Positions 46,800 through 56,610 of a stretch of 64,000 nucleotides of DNA are shown here, in pieces. This DNA is from Gigaspora margarita. Its lineage: Eukaryota; Glomeromycota; Glomeromycetes; Diversisporales; Gigasporaceae. The stretch is from positions 312,755 through 376,754 of the forward strand of contig WTPW01000492.1 in the NCBI GenBank assembly GCA_009809945.1, given 5' to 3'. How positions within the stretch are numbered: position 1 is the stretch's first letter; every line of letters starts with the position of its first letter. Position numbers and translations under genes: made by a program. The notes under the pieces were generated by a model. The model searched no databases. It was given only the letters and a program-made list of their open reading frames with translations, and was not told the DNA's origin.

Positions 46800-47522
46800 A
46801 AATTCTCATAGATGGTATTTAATATTTTTTGGACATATAAAAGTATTTAAGCTTCTTTTGGATGGGCAAACATATTTAAAATTTTCTTTTGATAGGAAAA
46901 ATGTATTTAAATTCTTTTTGACAGGTGAAACATATTTAAATTCTTTTTTGATTGGCAAGTCATATTTAAAATTTTCTTTGATGGGCAAAACATATTTAAA
47001 ATTCTCTTTTTACTGACAAAATTCACTTTTGATAGGTGAACATGTTTAAAGTTCTTTTTTGATAGGCAAGCATATTTAAATTCTTTTTTGATAGGCAAAA
47101 CTTATTTAAATTTCTCTTTGATAGTCAAAACATATTTAAAATTCTTTTTTGATGGGAAAGATGTATTTAAATTTCTCATTTGATGGGTGAATACATTTAA
47201 AATTCTTTTTTAATGGTTGAATGTATTTAAAATTCTCTTTCATCTCTTTTGATGTGCTAAAATTCTCTTTTGATGACAAAACATATTTAAAATTCTCTTT
47301 TGATGGCAAAATGTATTTAAAATTCTTTTTTGGCAGGTGAATGTATTCAAAATTATCTTTTAACAGGCAAAACATATTTAAAATTTTCTTTAGCAGGCAA
47401 AATGTATTTAAATTTCTCTTTTGACCAGTGAAACGTATTTAAAATTATTGCTTGACAGGCAAAATGTATTTAATATTCATTTTTGACAGACAAATGTATT
47501 CAAAATTCTCTTTTGATGAATG
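46800..47522. repeat. Minisatellite of about 31-33 bp
   Basis: More than twenty diverged units reading AAAACATATTTAAAATTCTC followed by TTTTGATGGGC. Some units have lengths divisible by three, producing lysine-rich minus-strand frames (46806-47375) such as KKNFKYILPSKENFKY. These are repeat translations. A peptide-repeat gene cannot be fully excluded, because the minus frames keep a regular 10-11-residue period. Confidence 0.75.
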
Positions 47523-47523
47523 A

Positions 47524-47526
<3 letters not shown>

Positions 47527-47554
<28 letters not shown>

Positions 47555-47558
47555 TATA
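47527..47558. repeat. (TTA)n microsatellite
   Basis: About ten TTA/ATT units directly following the 31-bp minisatellite, near the boundary to the less repetitive island. Confidence 0.8.
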
Positions 47559-47721
47559 CAATATGAATCCCAGGTTCTGTTAAATGGCAAAAGAATTTGA
47601 AAAGAAAGTGAGCGAAAGTAAACAATGATTAGAAAGTGATCATCCATATATGAAAAGGTCAGTGCTTACATCAGAAGCATCGGATAACTGTGTTATCAGT
47701 TAAATTGCAAACAATAAATCT

Positions 47722-47962
47722 GATTATCATCGGGATTTATAATGCAGAGCCCATGCTGCAAAGCGGCATGGGCTCTGTATTATATACCAATGATAATTAG
47801 TTATTGTCTATAACATAACCAATAACAAGTACTTATTGTATAGATATCTGGGTGTAATTAATTACACATGGGTTTGTATTTAGATGACACCAAGTAGTTT
47901 GGATATAAACCCGTGTGAAATTAGTTAAATCTAGATATCCATATAATAAATATATTAGCATA
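47722..47962. repeat. Two adjacent hairpins
   Basis: Hairpin one (47722-47797): CAGAGCCCATGC and GCATGGGCTCTG as a perfect GC-rich stem around TGCAAAGCG, continued by ATTAT and ATGATAAT steps. Hairpin two (about 47838-47962): TATAGATATC and CACATGGGTTT mirrored by AAACCCGTGTG and GATATCCATA. No coding sequence. MITE ends or structured non-coding RNA are both possible. Confidence 0.5.
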
Positions 47963-48269
47963 CGGGTCTGATGTAACAACCCATGAGTCACTCTTTACTA
48001 ATTTTTTATATTGCTATTTACAGTAATTTTTTTCACTTGTTCATAATATTTTCACTTAATTATCCCAACTTTATTTTTTTTCTCTTCTTAAATATCGAGC
48101 AGCAACTTTACTATTGACGATCTTGACAAAAAAAAAGTCTTCAACATGTAAAACCAATTCGATGAACCATTTTATATAAACATATTTATTTCCTTTTTGA
48201 AACTTTTAAGGAACTTTACAAGGAAAAAAATAGGTTCAAATTTAATTCAAGATTTAAGATGTTTAAAAA

Positions 48270-48690
48270 TGTTTCCCGGCCATATTAATTCTTCGTCCAA
48301 CAATTAAAAATTCCCAGTTGAGAATTTTAAATTACAAATATAGTCTTCACCAGCTATAAAAGGTTTAAAAATAATCTAACTGAATATAGTCTTCGTCCGG
48401 TTATAAAAACTTTAAAAACTCGTTCGACCAATATGTCTTTTCCCAAATATAAAAATTTTAAAATAATTTGATTAAATAAAGTTTTTCACCAGCTAAGAGA
48501 ATTTTAAAAATATTCGACTGAAATATAGTATGAGAATCTTAAAAAATAATCTGACAAAATATAGTCTTCGCTCTGCTATAAGAATTTTAAAAACTACCAA
48601 CAAACCACAAATAGAATGAGTCTTCACCCACTTTAAGAATATGAGAATTTTAAAACCATCTGACTAAAATGTTAGTCTTCATTTAACGAA
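48270..48690. repeat. Degenerate minisatellite, about 46 bp
   Basis: Around nine units with TATAGTCTTCACCAGCTATA, AAATTTTAAAAATAAT and TCGACTGAA steps. More diverged than the neighbouring 31-bp array. No coding sequence. Confidence 0.6.
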
Positions 48691-48727
48691 AGTAAAGCTA
48701 AATTCAGTTCTGCCTTTTATGAAAAAT

Positions 48728-48772
48728 AGCTCATTCGCAAGGGTATATATTTCATATATGCCCTTGTGAATA
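48728..48772. repeat. Short hairpin
   Basis: ATTCGCAAGGGTATATAT and ATATATGCCCTTGTGAAT form an almost perfect 18-bp stem around TTC. Confidence 0.6.
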
Positions 48773-48798
48773 AACTTTCAAAAAAAGCACGGGTGCTA

Positions 48799-49137
48799 CA
48801 TAAGACTAGGGATGGTTAGGTTGGTTTAGGTTCTGTTTTTGGTTTGGAACCTTTAGGTTCTATTTCAAAAACCAAAGAACCTGGTTGTTAAAAAGTTCCA
48901 AAGCTGGTTCCAAAACCCGGTTCTGAACCTAGTTCCTGAACCTGGGTCGAACCTAAAAACTTAAACCTTATTATAAATCTAAAAAACTAAGAACCTAAGA
49001 ACCTACCATGAACCTAAAAACCTATCATAAACCTAAGAACCTAGGTTCCAAAATTGGAACCTGGTTTTTAAAAACCAGGTTCTAAAACCAGGTTCTTAGG
49101 TTCTGGACCTAGGAACTTTACCATCTCTACATAAGAC
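48799..49137. mobile_element. hAT-type MITE, 323 bp, 8-bp target duplication
   Basis: The body is 48807-49129 with ends TAGGGATGGTTAGGTTGG and, on the right, AACTTTACCATCTCTA. CATAAGAC repeats exactly at 48799-48806 and 49130-49137. The interior is built almost entirely of GGTTCTTAGGTTC and GAACCTAAGAACC steps in both orientations. A degenerate relative lies at 51786-52085. Confidence 0.85.
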
Positions 49138-50361
49138 CAGTATGATAATGTCTCATATTTTTACGAGTTGAATCTGATAAATAATGAAAACCTGAAGTCA
49201 CTTTTTTTTTTCTCTTGGCATATTCTATTCATTTTAGGTTCATTTCGGATTTTAGGTTCATTTCGGTTCATTAATTACTTTCAATATATATTTTTTTTTA
49301 TCTGACTTTTTTTATTATTTTTATTTTATTTTTTTTTATTTCTAAATAAATGTCTTCATACTACATATTGTATCATTTATCCATCATTTATCTATTAATA
49401 CCGTCGTAATATTCTTACATATAAAAAAAGAAGAAAAAACACCCCTTTTAGGACTATCATTTCATCACATGAAATTTTGCTTCTGTATAGGTAGAATAAT
49501 ATTAGTGTTCGGATGTAATTTTGTTTGATTTTATGTTTCATGACCTTTAAAATTTTGATTTGACCAGATAGTAAAATTTTTTAGGATGGTGATGCTAAGA
49601 TGTTTGGATGACGTTGATCGTTTTCGGAATGGTATTAAATCAGTTAGGTTAAACCGTTAAACAAACGGATAATTTTTTTTAGCCAGTTTTAAATAAACAA
49701 TAGTTGAAGTTAAAATATGTATAAATAAGGTAGATGCACCACTATGTCACGCAAAAATCAGGAACGTAGACTATGAATAATAATATATATCATCTATAGT
49801 ATTAAAGTTTTGTTCATCTGTCACTTTTAACCAATTTTGTTGGCCAATTGCAATCTCTGTTGATCTTAAACTCCTAAAAAAGAAACAGATTGTAACCTAG
49901 CCAATCGTTGAACTCCTAAAAAAGAAATATCAATTATGATGCCAAGAAAAAGTTTCTTACAAGATTTTAATTTAATTTATTACTCGCCAATTATGATAAT
50001 TAAAAGATAAACTTGAAAGTCCACAAACTAATTTTCTCTTGGCAGCACTCAAATTGTTTTTATACATTTTAAGTTTATACATTTAATTTTATTATTTCAA
50101 TCTTCACATCTAATTAATCTAATTAAAAAAGATAACATCTTACCTTTTCTTATTCATTTTATTTTAATTCCAATTAACTATCTATCAATATCGTCGTTAA
50201 TAACTTTTACAATCATTTTGCCATGTGATTCATGACATATCAATTTACCTTTGAAATATGGAGATGAAAAATGTTGGCCCATATATTTAAATAGGTAAGC
50301 AGATTGTCATTAAGAGTTGAAATTATTTAGCTGCACAAAATTTGCTTTATACTGTAGTTTA
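49138..50361. other. Spacer at the start of the less repetitive island
   Basis: No gene with acceptable exon structure was found. Two direct copies of GAACTCCTAAAAAAGAAA-like sequence occur near 49868 and 49910. Sequence complexity is higher than in 0-47 kb and few inverted repeats are present. Confidence 0.35.
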
Positions 50362-50475
50362 AGTTGAATGGTTTTAAAGCCAAGTGGGTTAAAGTGTTAG
50401 GCACAATAAACGATTAATTGTTAAAAAAAATTTTTTTTTTATAGGCAGTTTCAATTCCCGGTTGTAAAAAAATAA
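50362..50475 (+). tRNA. tRNA-like sequence or short SINE, degenerate
   Basis: AAAGCCAAGTGGGTTAAAGT (about 50377-50396) resembles a tRNA D-arm/A-box of the Ser/Leu type. TTTCAATTCCCGG (about 50448-50460) resembles a T-arm/B-box. An A-rich tail follows. Acceptor and T stems do not pair cleanly and the anticodon arm is disrupted by an A/T run, so this is not a working tRNA. A tRNA pseudogene or a short SINE are both possible. Confidence 0.3.
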
Positions 50476-50521
50476 ATAAAAAAACAAATTTAATTAAGCA
50501 CGGACATTTGAACGTGCTATA

Positions 50522-51187
50522 TAGTGATACGGGCTGATCCCAAAGGCTTGAGTCGACCCGGCCGAGAAAATTACTCGGGCCGGTCGACCGGGCCGACCAT
50601 ATTATTAAAAAATTTTTAGTCAATCCAAAATTACCAACCACACCTATAATATGATCTCCTAACAATAATTTCGGTAATTTTACTGAACAAATTACCATAC
50701 TCAAAAAATTCTCGTGTTTATGTTGGTTGACTGTCTATCATACCGAAAATTTCCGACATTACATTGACTTAATGTTAGCCGAACCTATGATTAATTTCAA
50801 CCTAATTCGACAACTTGCCCAAAAGTTCTGGTAACTTACATCAATGACCTTAGTAACTTACCATTTTGGTAATTATCAGCAGTTAAGTCAACTGCGGAAT
50901 TAAGTCCTTAAAAATTATTTAGTGGCCCGACAAGAAGTAAAAATAATTAGTCAGTCAGAAAAAGCTCTTATTCGGCCATTTAACTAAGAAAGATTAATTG
51001 GATTAGCTTATTGATGGACTGACTATTGGTGGTTTCTAGTAAAATTAAAGCGGATAAAAGGTTGAGAAATAGATTGATTTAAAATCCTAACTTATCTTAG
51101 TCGGCCCGCCCGGTCCGTGAAGGCGTGGGTCGACCTTCGGCCCGCCCTCCCACCCGGCCGATGGGCCGGGGTCAGCCCGTATCACTA
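50522..51187. mobile_element. hAT-like element with GC-rich ends, 666 bp
   Basis: Perfect 16-bp terminal repeats TAGTGATACGGGCTGA and TCAGCCCGTATCACTA. The subterminal zones (50530-50600 and 51110-51180) are strongly GC-rich with CGGCC, GGGCC and GTCGACC motifs. The same family occurs at 60654-61152, where an exact 8-bp duplication is preserved. Here the flanks GTGCTATA and GTATACAC do not match, so the duplication is lost or altered. No transposase is encoded; a minus-strand frame (50414-50704) crosses the element border and is spurious. Confidence 0.75.
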
Positions 51188-51252
51188 GTATACACTCTCC
51201 CTTCTTAATAGTTACAGCAGTGCTGTAACTATTAAGAAGGGAGAGTGTATAC
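51188..51252. repeat. Perfect 32-bp stem hairpin
   Basis: The arms 51188-51219 and 51221-51252 are exact reverse complements (beginning GTATACACTCTCCC) around a single G. They start at the base immediately after the hAT-like element end. A perfect stem in this decayed setting implies recent origin or active maintenance. Confidence 0.9.
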
Positions 51253-51443
51253 GTTTAACCGATTTAACTCTAATAGTTACTGGAAAATAAGCTTCTGATT
51301 TACTCGAATAAAGGTCTTTTCAGTACTACACTAGCTTACTTCCTTTATTTTTTCCTTAAGTAAAATCGAAGGGAATTTCTCTACCTGTCTCTCTCTTTAT
51401 TGAAGTCAAATTCATTCGTTTATATACATTTGGATTTAATAGA

Positions 51444-51602
51444 CGACACGTTAACGTGTTACCTAGCACGCTAACGTGCTATCTTACACGCTACGTGCTA
51501 TTAACAATGATCACCAAACCTAACACGTTTATGTGCTATCTAGAATTTTCATAATTCTTACCCCCTTAACACGCGTACATGCTAACACGTTAACGTGTTA
51601 TG
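51444..51602. promoter_or_regulatory. Cluster of ACACGTTAACGTGT-type palindromes
   Basis: Six palindromic sites in 160 bp: ACACGTTAACGTGTT (51446-51460), TAGCACGCTAACGTGCTA (51464-51481), ACACGCTACGTGC (51486-51498), AACACGTTTATGTGCTA (51522-51538), AACACGCGTACATGCTA (51568-51584) and ACACGTTAACGTGTTA (51586-51601). All share CACG...CGTG half sites. This could be an operator-like cluster for a dimeric DNA-binding protein or a short repeat array. No adjacent gene was found, so the role is unknown. Confidence 0.4.
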
Positions 51603-51785
51603 AAGATTTTACAAAATGGGCAATCATATGATAACAATCAACTAACATTTAATGAATTATACAAAAATAGAAATGTAAGTTATTTATACTAAATAAAGAA
51701 AAGAAGTTAAACTAATAGGGAAATTCGAATCTCTAATGTCACAAATTTGAATTTGTGACAGTGCCTAACTACTAGTATATTAAAA

Positions 51786-52086
51786 TATCAAGGTTGTTAA
51801 ATTGGAGTTCTAAGATCTGGTTTCAGAATCTGTTTTATAAATACTAGATCTAATTTTAGAACCAAATTTTTGTAATTTTATAATTAATAAAAAATAATTT
51901 TAATTTTTATTATATAAAAATAATAGATAAATTCGATTGGCAAGAACCTAGGTTCTAAATAGGTTTAGAACTTGGTTTAGAACTTAGTTTAGAACCTAAT
52001 AAGAACTTGGTTAACCAGGTTCTTAATATAGAACCTAAAGGTTCTGGAATAAAAACCGAACCTAAACCAACTTTACTATCCCTAAT
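51786..52086. mobile_element. Degenerate relative of the 48807-49129 hAT MITE
   Basis: The right end CCAACTTTACTATCCCTA matches the right end type of the MITE at 48807-49129. The interior again consists of GGTTCTAAA and GAACCTA steps. The left end is poorly preserved near TATCAAGGTTGTTAAATTGG. No duplication was recognised. Confidence 0.55.
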
Positions 52087-52655
52087 TCTGACCGATTGAC
52101 TAAGAGTGTTCTCAAGCGTCAATATCGATGTAATTAATATGTAAAAGTAATAGTGTATAATCATAATTATATTTACATAAAACTTTTGTCGAAAATTTGA
52201 ATATGAAATTTTGATGCAATTGATCGTAATAGTGATCATTTATTATAATCAATCAAAATAGACATTGAAATTGATTTTTAATGATTTATCAAATTCATTA
52301 TTAAAAATTACAAAAACATTGCTATTGTATTTTGAGGTTTTGATTTTTTATTTTTCATAAAAAAGTTATTAATGCGAGAAGTAAAATAGTAATTCGTTAA
52401 AGCCAAAAATGATTACTCGTAGCAAAGTTACTTGAGCGATATCTTTGAATACTCTATTAATTGTAAACTTTTCCAAGGCAGGTATAAAAAAAGCTGGGTT
52501 GTGTAAAAAAAAGTTGTTGATTAGAATGGCAAATTCATTTAATACGTTTTACTAATCAAAAAAAGGGTTATCTACATAATAAACTTTATCAAGTTATGCC
52601 GTTTATGTATATATTCATCGTAATGATAAACACGCTTGCGCTAAATAAAATTTAT
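52087..52655. other. Spacer without recognised features
   Basis: No plausible exon chain, tandem array or inverted repeat was found in this stretch. Confidence 0.3.
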
Positions 52656-52777
52656 TATCTGACAAACTCTTATGATCATGTATTTATTTTCTTTCAGTTA
52701 TTTACGAAATGATCATGTTTACTCGAATAAACTCAGCCGACAACTCCCTACCAAACATGATCATAAATTGTCAGATA
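52656..52777. repeat. 122-bp inverted repeat, MITE-like
   Basis: TATCTGACAAACTCTTATGA then TCATGT is mirrored by ACATGATCATAAATTGTCAG then ATA. The terminal pairing is near perfect. No target duplication. Confidence 0.6.
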
Positions 52778-52789
52778 CAACCATTATTC

Positions 52790-52903
52790 TGCAAATTTTT
52801 GAATAACATCTCAACCGGCAAATGATTGGCTGACACGTGTCGCATCGTAGCACGTGTTCATTTGTCCGGTTGAACCAATTTACCGTTATTCAAAAATTTT
52901 TGC
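52790..52903. repeat. 114-bp inverted repeat with CACGTG centre
   Basis: GCAAATTTTTGAATAAC at the left and GTTATTCAAAAATTTTTGC at the right frame an inner stem of AACCGGCAAATGA with TCATTTGTCCGGTT. Two CACGTGT sites lie in the loop. MITE-like, with an E-box-type palindrome in the centre. Confidence 0.6.
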
Positions 52904-53156
52904 CGAATCATGTATATTTCTCCGGCACTTCTTGGTTCATTGATTGATACGCTGAGGACACTCTTTAAAACACAAATCAGATTACCTTTTTTAATTCTGA
53001 AACCCTCAATGCGCATAAATTCGCATAAGTGCACATGAAATCACATAATAAAAAATAAATGAGAATTCATTAGGATAGCAAAATTTAATATTCTTTTAAC
53101 ATTTATCTATGTAAAAAGTAATTACAATATGTATTTATTGGAGTTAGAATTTTTCC

Positions 53157-53316
53157 TACAGTTAAAACTATAACGAATCCTAAATTCTATATAAAGTTAC
53201 TGTGTTTGTATTAAAAAAATTTTTTTATACCGAACTAATATTAAATTTAAAATTTTTTAGTTCGTTATATCTAGTGTCCACTACAGAGAAGTTCGTTATA
53301 CCCAGAGTCGACTGTA
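53157..53316. mobile_element. 156-bp MITE, mariner/pogo type
   Basis: The body is 53159-53314. The left end CAGTTAAAACTATAACGAAT and the right end in reverse complement CAGTCGACTCTGGGTATAAC are related, and TA flanks both. ATAACGAAC motifs occur near both ends. This is a common end type among fungal and animal mariner/pogo elements. Confidence 0.65.
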
Positions 53317-53794
53317 CTTGTATAAAATTTAAAATTTTAAAATTTCTATAAATAGAGCCTTGATATTATGTGTATTCGTCAATTCTTTATGACTACAATT
53401 TAAACCATTTAGTTATATTATTATTTTTTTGGTTTGATAATAGTATACAGCATAACCTGTCAAACCCTAAAACCGATCCTATCAACTGGTAAAATGTCAT
53501 TCCACCATATTTATTTCTAATAAAGTTTACTGTACAATTAAACCCTGATCGAATTCAGATAAACTGTCAAATTTGTAACAATTGTCAATTTTAAATCGGA
53601 AATAATGTAACATCAGTCACATGAGATATAAAAAATTGCCCAAATAAAGTAATCATGGGCACGTATTCTAAGGAAGATTGTCAGATCAAACATCGAAATA
53701 TACAGTTTTGTGCCATTGTACAGAAAAAATTGAGTTTACTTCGGGGACACAATTGTAATGATTTATAGTCATAAGGTTTAATTATTTATATAAT

Positions 53795-53852
53795 TTTGGC
53801 ATAAGTCGTATATAGATTTATAATCAAACAAATTTATACGACTTATTTGCCA
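53795..53852. promoter_or_regulatory. Inverted repeat upstream of the membrane-protein gene
   Basis: ATAAGTCGTATA (53801-53812) and TATACGACTTAT (53835-53846) are exact reverse complements, extended by TTGGC and GCCAA. They lie about 230-280 bp upstream of the ATG at 54079. This could be a regulatory palindrome or a tiny MITE. A TATAAAT-like stretch near 54027 is closer to the start. Confidence 0.3.
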
Positions 53853-54078
53853 ATAAATAATTGCGGTCTAATTTGTTTTGGCAAATTCAATTTATTTCTT
53901 CTAAATTTTAACGTTAATTATTTATTTTAAAAAAGGCAAAAATTTTTTTTGCAAATGTTTGGTTTCTAATCTTGTTGGGATGTGAACTATAAGCAAATCT
54001 CTTATATAATCCTTATACTTTTACCTTATAAATATACTAATTTAACTTGGAATTTATTTTGTTCTAATAATCGAAAAA

Positions 54079-54893
54079 ATGGTCCTGCTTACACGATGTT
54101 GCTTCTGCGTTCCTATGAGACGAGGTGTTATGATTATAGCAATTATCTGGATGGCATGTCGTTTTTTTAACATTTGAATTAAAAATTTTTTTTTTTTATG
54201 TTATGTGCTAGCTAAAGCTTCCTTTATACCTAGATTGGAGGAATATATGGCATTATCCAAAATATTTCCCTTCTTATATCTGATTACTATTGTAATTTTA
54301 CTTATTTACTTATTTATTTTCACTTCTGTCTAATACTAATACTTTAATCTATTGTACAGATAAATTTCTTCTTTATTCAATGGCTCAAATCGCTTTAATC
54401 ATAAATATCCTAATGACTCTTATAAGCGGGTTTGGAATTATTGCTACCTGCGCGGTATGTATTGCATGTGTAAATCCAGAAATATACTATCGGGAAGTTT
54501 TTATTTATTTATTTATTATTTTGTCTGCCTAAATATATAGGAATCTGTACGACTATTGAAAGCCTTTTCCGTACTTTTTATTTTCCTTATAGTTATTCAT
54601 ATTATGTATGCTATTTATTATACTGTCAATATTTATTATAAAGGCTACTTAAGTGTTTTTACAGACGAGACAATGATTAATTTTGTTGGACCTATTATTG
54701 AAGTATGATTAATTTTATTAATATTTGATTTAACTCAATTCTTTCAAACAATAATTTTATTCAACTTTAATAGGTTTATTTTGCAAAAATTCTTGTGGAT
54801 TATACTGAAATTGTTAAAATTGCACGAGATAATATTTCAACACCTGGAAGAGTTGAAACTTCTAATGTAACAAATAATCAAGTCATTAATTAA
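54079..54893 (+). CDS. Five-exon gene for a 169-aa multispan membrane protein
   Basis: Exons 54079-54153, 54234-54291, 54360-54454, 54541-54702 and 54774-54893 join in frame to 170 codons including TAA. The introns are 80, 68, 86 and 71 nt. Introns 2-4 are GT-AG (GTAATT, GTATGT, GTATGA). Intron 1 needs a GC donor (ATG|GCATGT), the best in-frame choice. CTAATAC branch-like sites precede acceptor 2. The start is supported by an in-frame TAA 36 nt upstream (54043-54045). The protein begins MVLLTRCCFCVPMRRG, with a cysteine-rich basic head. Hydrophobic helices lie at about residues 16-36, 49-74 and 84-106, and a weaker fourth at 120-140, then a polar tail. This resembles small tetraspan-like fungal membrane proteins. 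The exact family was not identified and the function is unknown. It is the only convincing host gene here. Confidence 0.75.
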
Positions 54894-54990
54894 CATTCAA
54901 TCTTATCTAAAAAGTCAAATTCAAAAATTTAAGACAATTTGAAAATGTATATATGGTATATATGATAGTGGTATAAATATTTTAATTAAT

Positions 54991-54996
54991 AATAAA
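54991..54996 (+). terminator. Candidate polyadenylation signal
   Basis: AATAAA about 98 nt after the stop codon of the membrane-protein gene, in AT-rich context. Consistent with a 3' end shortly downstream. Confidence 0.4.
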
Positions 54997-54999
54997 CAC

Positions 55000-56012
55000 A
55001 TAAAAAGAGCGAGTTCACGAAATTACAATATCTATCGTGCAGTATGACAAATGCGCTAATTTTGATTGTACCAAAAATTTAAAGGGTATTGCCCAATCGG
55101 TTGTGGTTAGATTTTTCTTTTATTTGAAAGATACAAGAAAAAAATTAAATTCTGATTTTTTTCTTATGCATTAAATTACGAGATAATTAAGCAATAATTA
55201 AACAACACTATATGATTTTATTAATATAACAATTAATTAGCATCACCCGGTGTAATACTTGTCTACATCATAAATTTAATGTATTTAAAAAGAATATTAT
55301 TTCGTTTTTATTATATTTATTTAATAGGTTGATATCAATCAATTGTGCTTTAAACTTATAATAATAATGATTATACAAGTTATAGAATTATGCCAGGCCT
55401 AACTATGCAAGTTGTAGAATCTATTCAGCTCAGCTGATAATATTTCGGCATTGATTTTAATATTAGATTGCTGAGATATTTTAGATCTTTCATATCAAAA
55501 TACAACGCCAAAATATATTCGTCAAAATCGAAATAGTATCTATAACATGTATAAGTCTAACACATTTTCAAAGTTTTCTTTGAATTTCATAGTTTGGTTT
55601 GCGTAATACGTTGCGCAGCTACTTATTTAACAATCATATACGTTGTGAAGGGCTCCACGCCAAAGTTTTTTTTTTATTATTTGTTTATCGAGGATATTTT
55701 CCCACTGGTTATATCGTACGATCGTATGATTTCTCCTATAATCACGTCATGATCAGCATAGCCCCAAATAGCGTGATAGTATTTCCGGTATAAGCACATG
55801 GCAACTGCGCATGCCAGGGCCACAATCCAGTTTCTGCCTTAGGCATCTCGCTGCACGTGTTTGTTTATTCCTCTTTTCGTAAATAATAGATATTCAACAT
55901 GTAAATTCGCCCCTATAGTCCAAACTAGTTTTTGCCCTTGGTATTTAACTGTCAATGTTTGTTTATTGCCCTTTCGTCAAACAATGTACTTCGCCTAGCT
56001 TTGCACCGATAG
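55000..56012. other. Spacer downstream of the membrane-protein gene
   Basis: An open frame at 55599-55793 (64 codons) starts MRNTLRSYLF but shows no family resemblance or splice continuation. It is left uncalled. Sequence complexity remains higher than in the transposon-rich parts. Two similar GTTTGTTTATT-CCTTTCGT segments at about 55858 and 55958 form a short direct duplication. Confidence 0.3.
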
Positions 56013-56452
56013 TATTACAGTACTGGCACTAGATTATAGTACTGGTGTCAATGACGCAACCATACTCACGTCACTATGCCTTGAGGCTTGGGAAGCCACC
56101 TCTGACTTTCACCCCAAAGGAATGGGGTCATAGTGAGGTCATCGTGAGTTAGGAGCGAATTCAATAGGGATAGCGTAGTTAGTCTAAATTCCATGTATTT
56201 ATTAAGAATGGAAAAAGTATATAATACCCTCCTTTTCGCCTCAATAAAGGATAACTTCAGAGAGTTCGAGTTTAGTTAAAAGCTAAGACAAGTCGAGTTC
56301 TAACCTTTGAAATAAGAGTAGAAGTGTTAAGAAGTTTCCTTTGTCTTTTGAACCCATTTGTTATAATAAAATCGCTTATTGAACATACTTGTACCTGTGG
56401 AATATTCGTTATTCCAAGTAAAAATCATGTCATTAGTTGTACCTTTGTAACC
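56013..56452 (+). mobile_element. Candidate solo LTR
   Basis: About 440 bp with TATTACAGTACTGG at the left and CTTTGTAACC at the right (short imperfect inverted ends). It has a TATA-like GTATATAATACC near 56218 and AATAAA near 56243, the order expected for U3-R-U5. The first base pair is not the canonical TG and no 5-bp duplication was confirmed. No internal retrotransposon region adjoins it. A promoter/terminator region of an unrecognised gene is the alternative. Confidence 0.3.
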
Positions 56453-56610
56453 CGCGTTTCAAACTTCAAATAGTTTTGTATAACCTAGTTAAAAGAGAGA
56501 AATATCAAATTAATTACCTCTTATATAAAAACATCAATTGATCAAACCCTTTGATTGCCTAATTTATCTGTTATCAAACAATCAATCACCCCATTGTTCA
56601 ATTAATCACC
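56453..56610. other. Short spacer
   Basis: ATCAATTGATCAAACCC and ATCAATCACCCC steps occur, but no gene or paired repeat is recognised. Confidence 0.3.

Noticed and set aside
46806..47375. Lysine-rich repeat-peptide frames on the minus strand
   Set aside because: They follow the 31-33-bp minisatellite and shift frame several times. A true repeat protein would keep one frame across the array.
50414..50704. 96-codon minus-strand frame
   Set aside because: It crosses the left border of the hAT-like element at 50522, so it mixes flank and element sequence.
53982..54170. 62-codon frame MNYKQISYII
   Set aside because: It overlaps exon 1 of the spliced gene in another frame and has no continuation, while the spliced chain explains the same DNA.
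55599..55793. 64-codon frame downstream of the membrane-protein gene
   Set aside because: No similarity, no plausible splice partners in the same frame and no membrane or signal pattern clear enough to support a gene.
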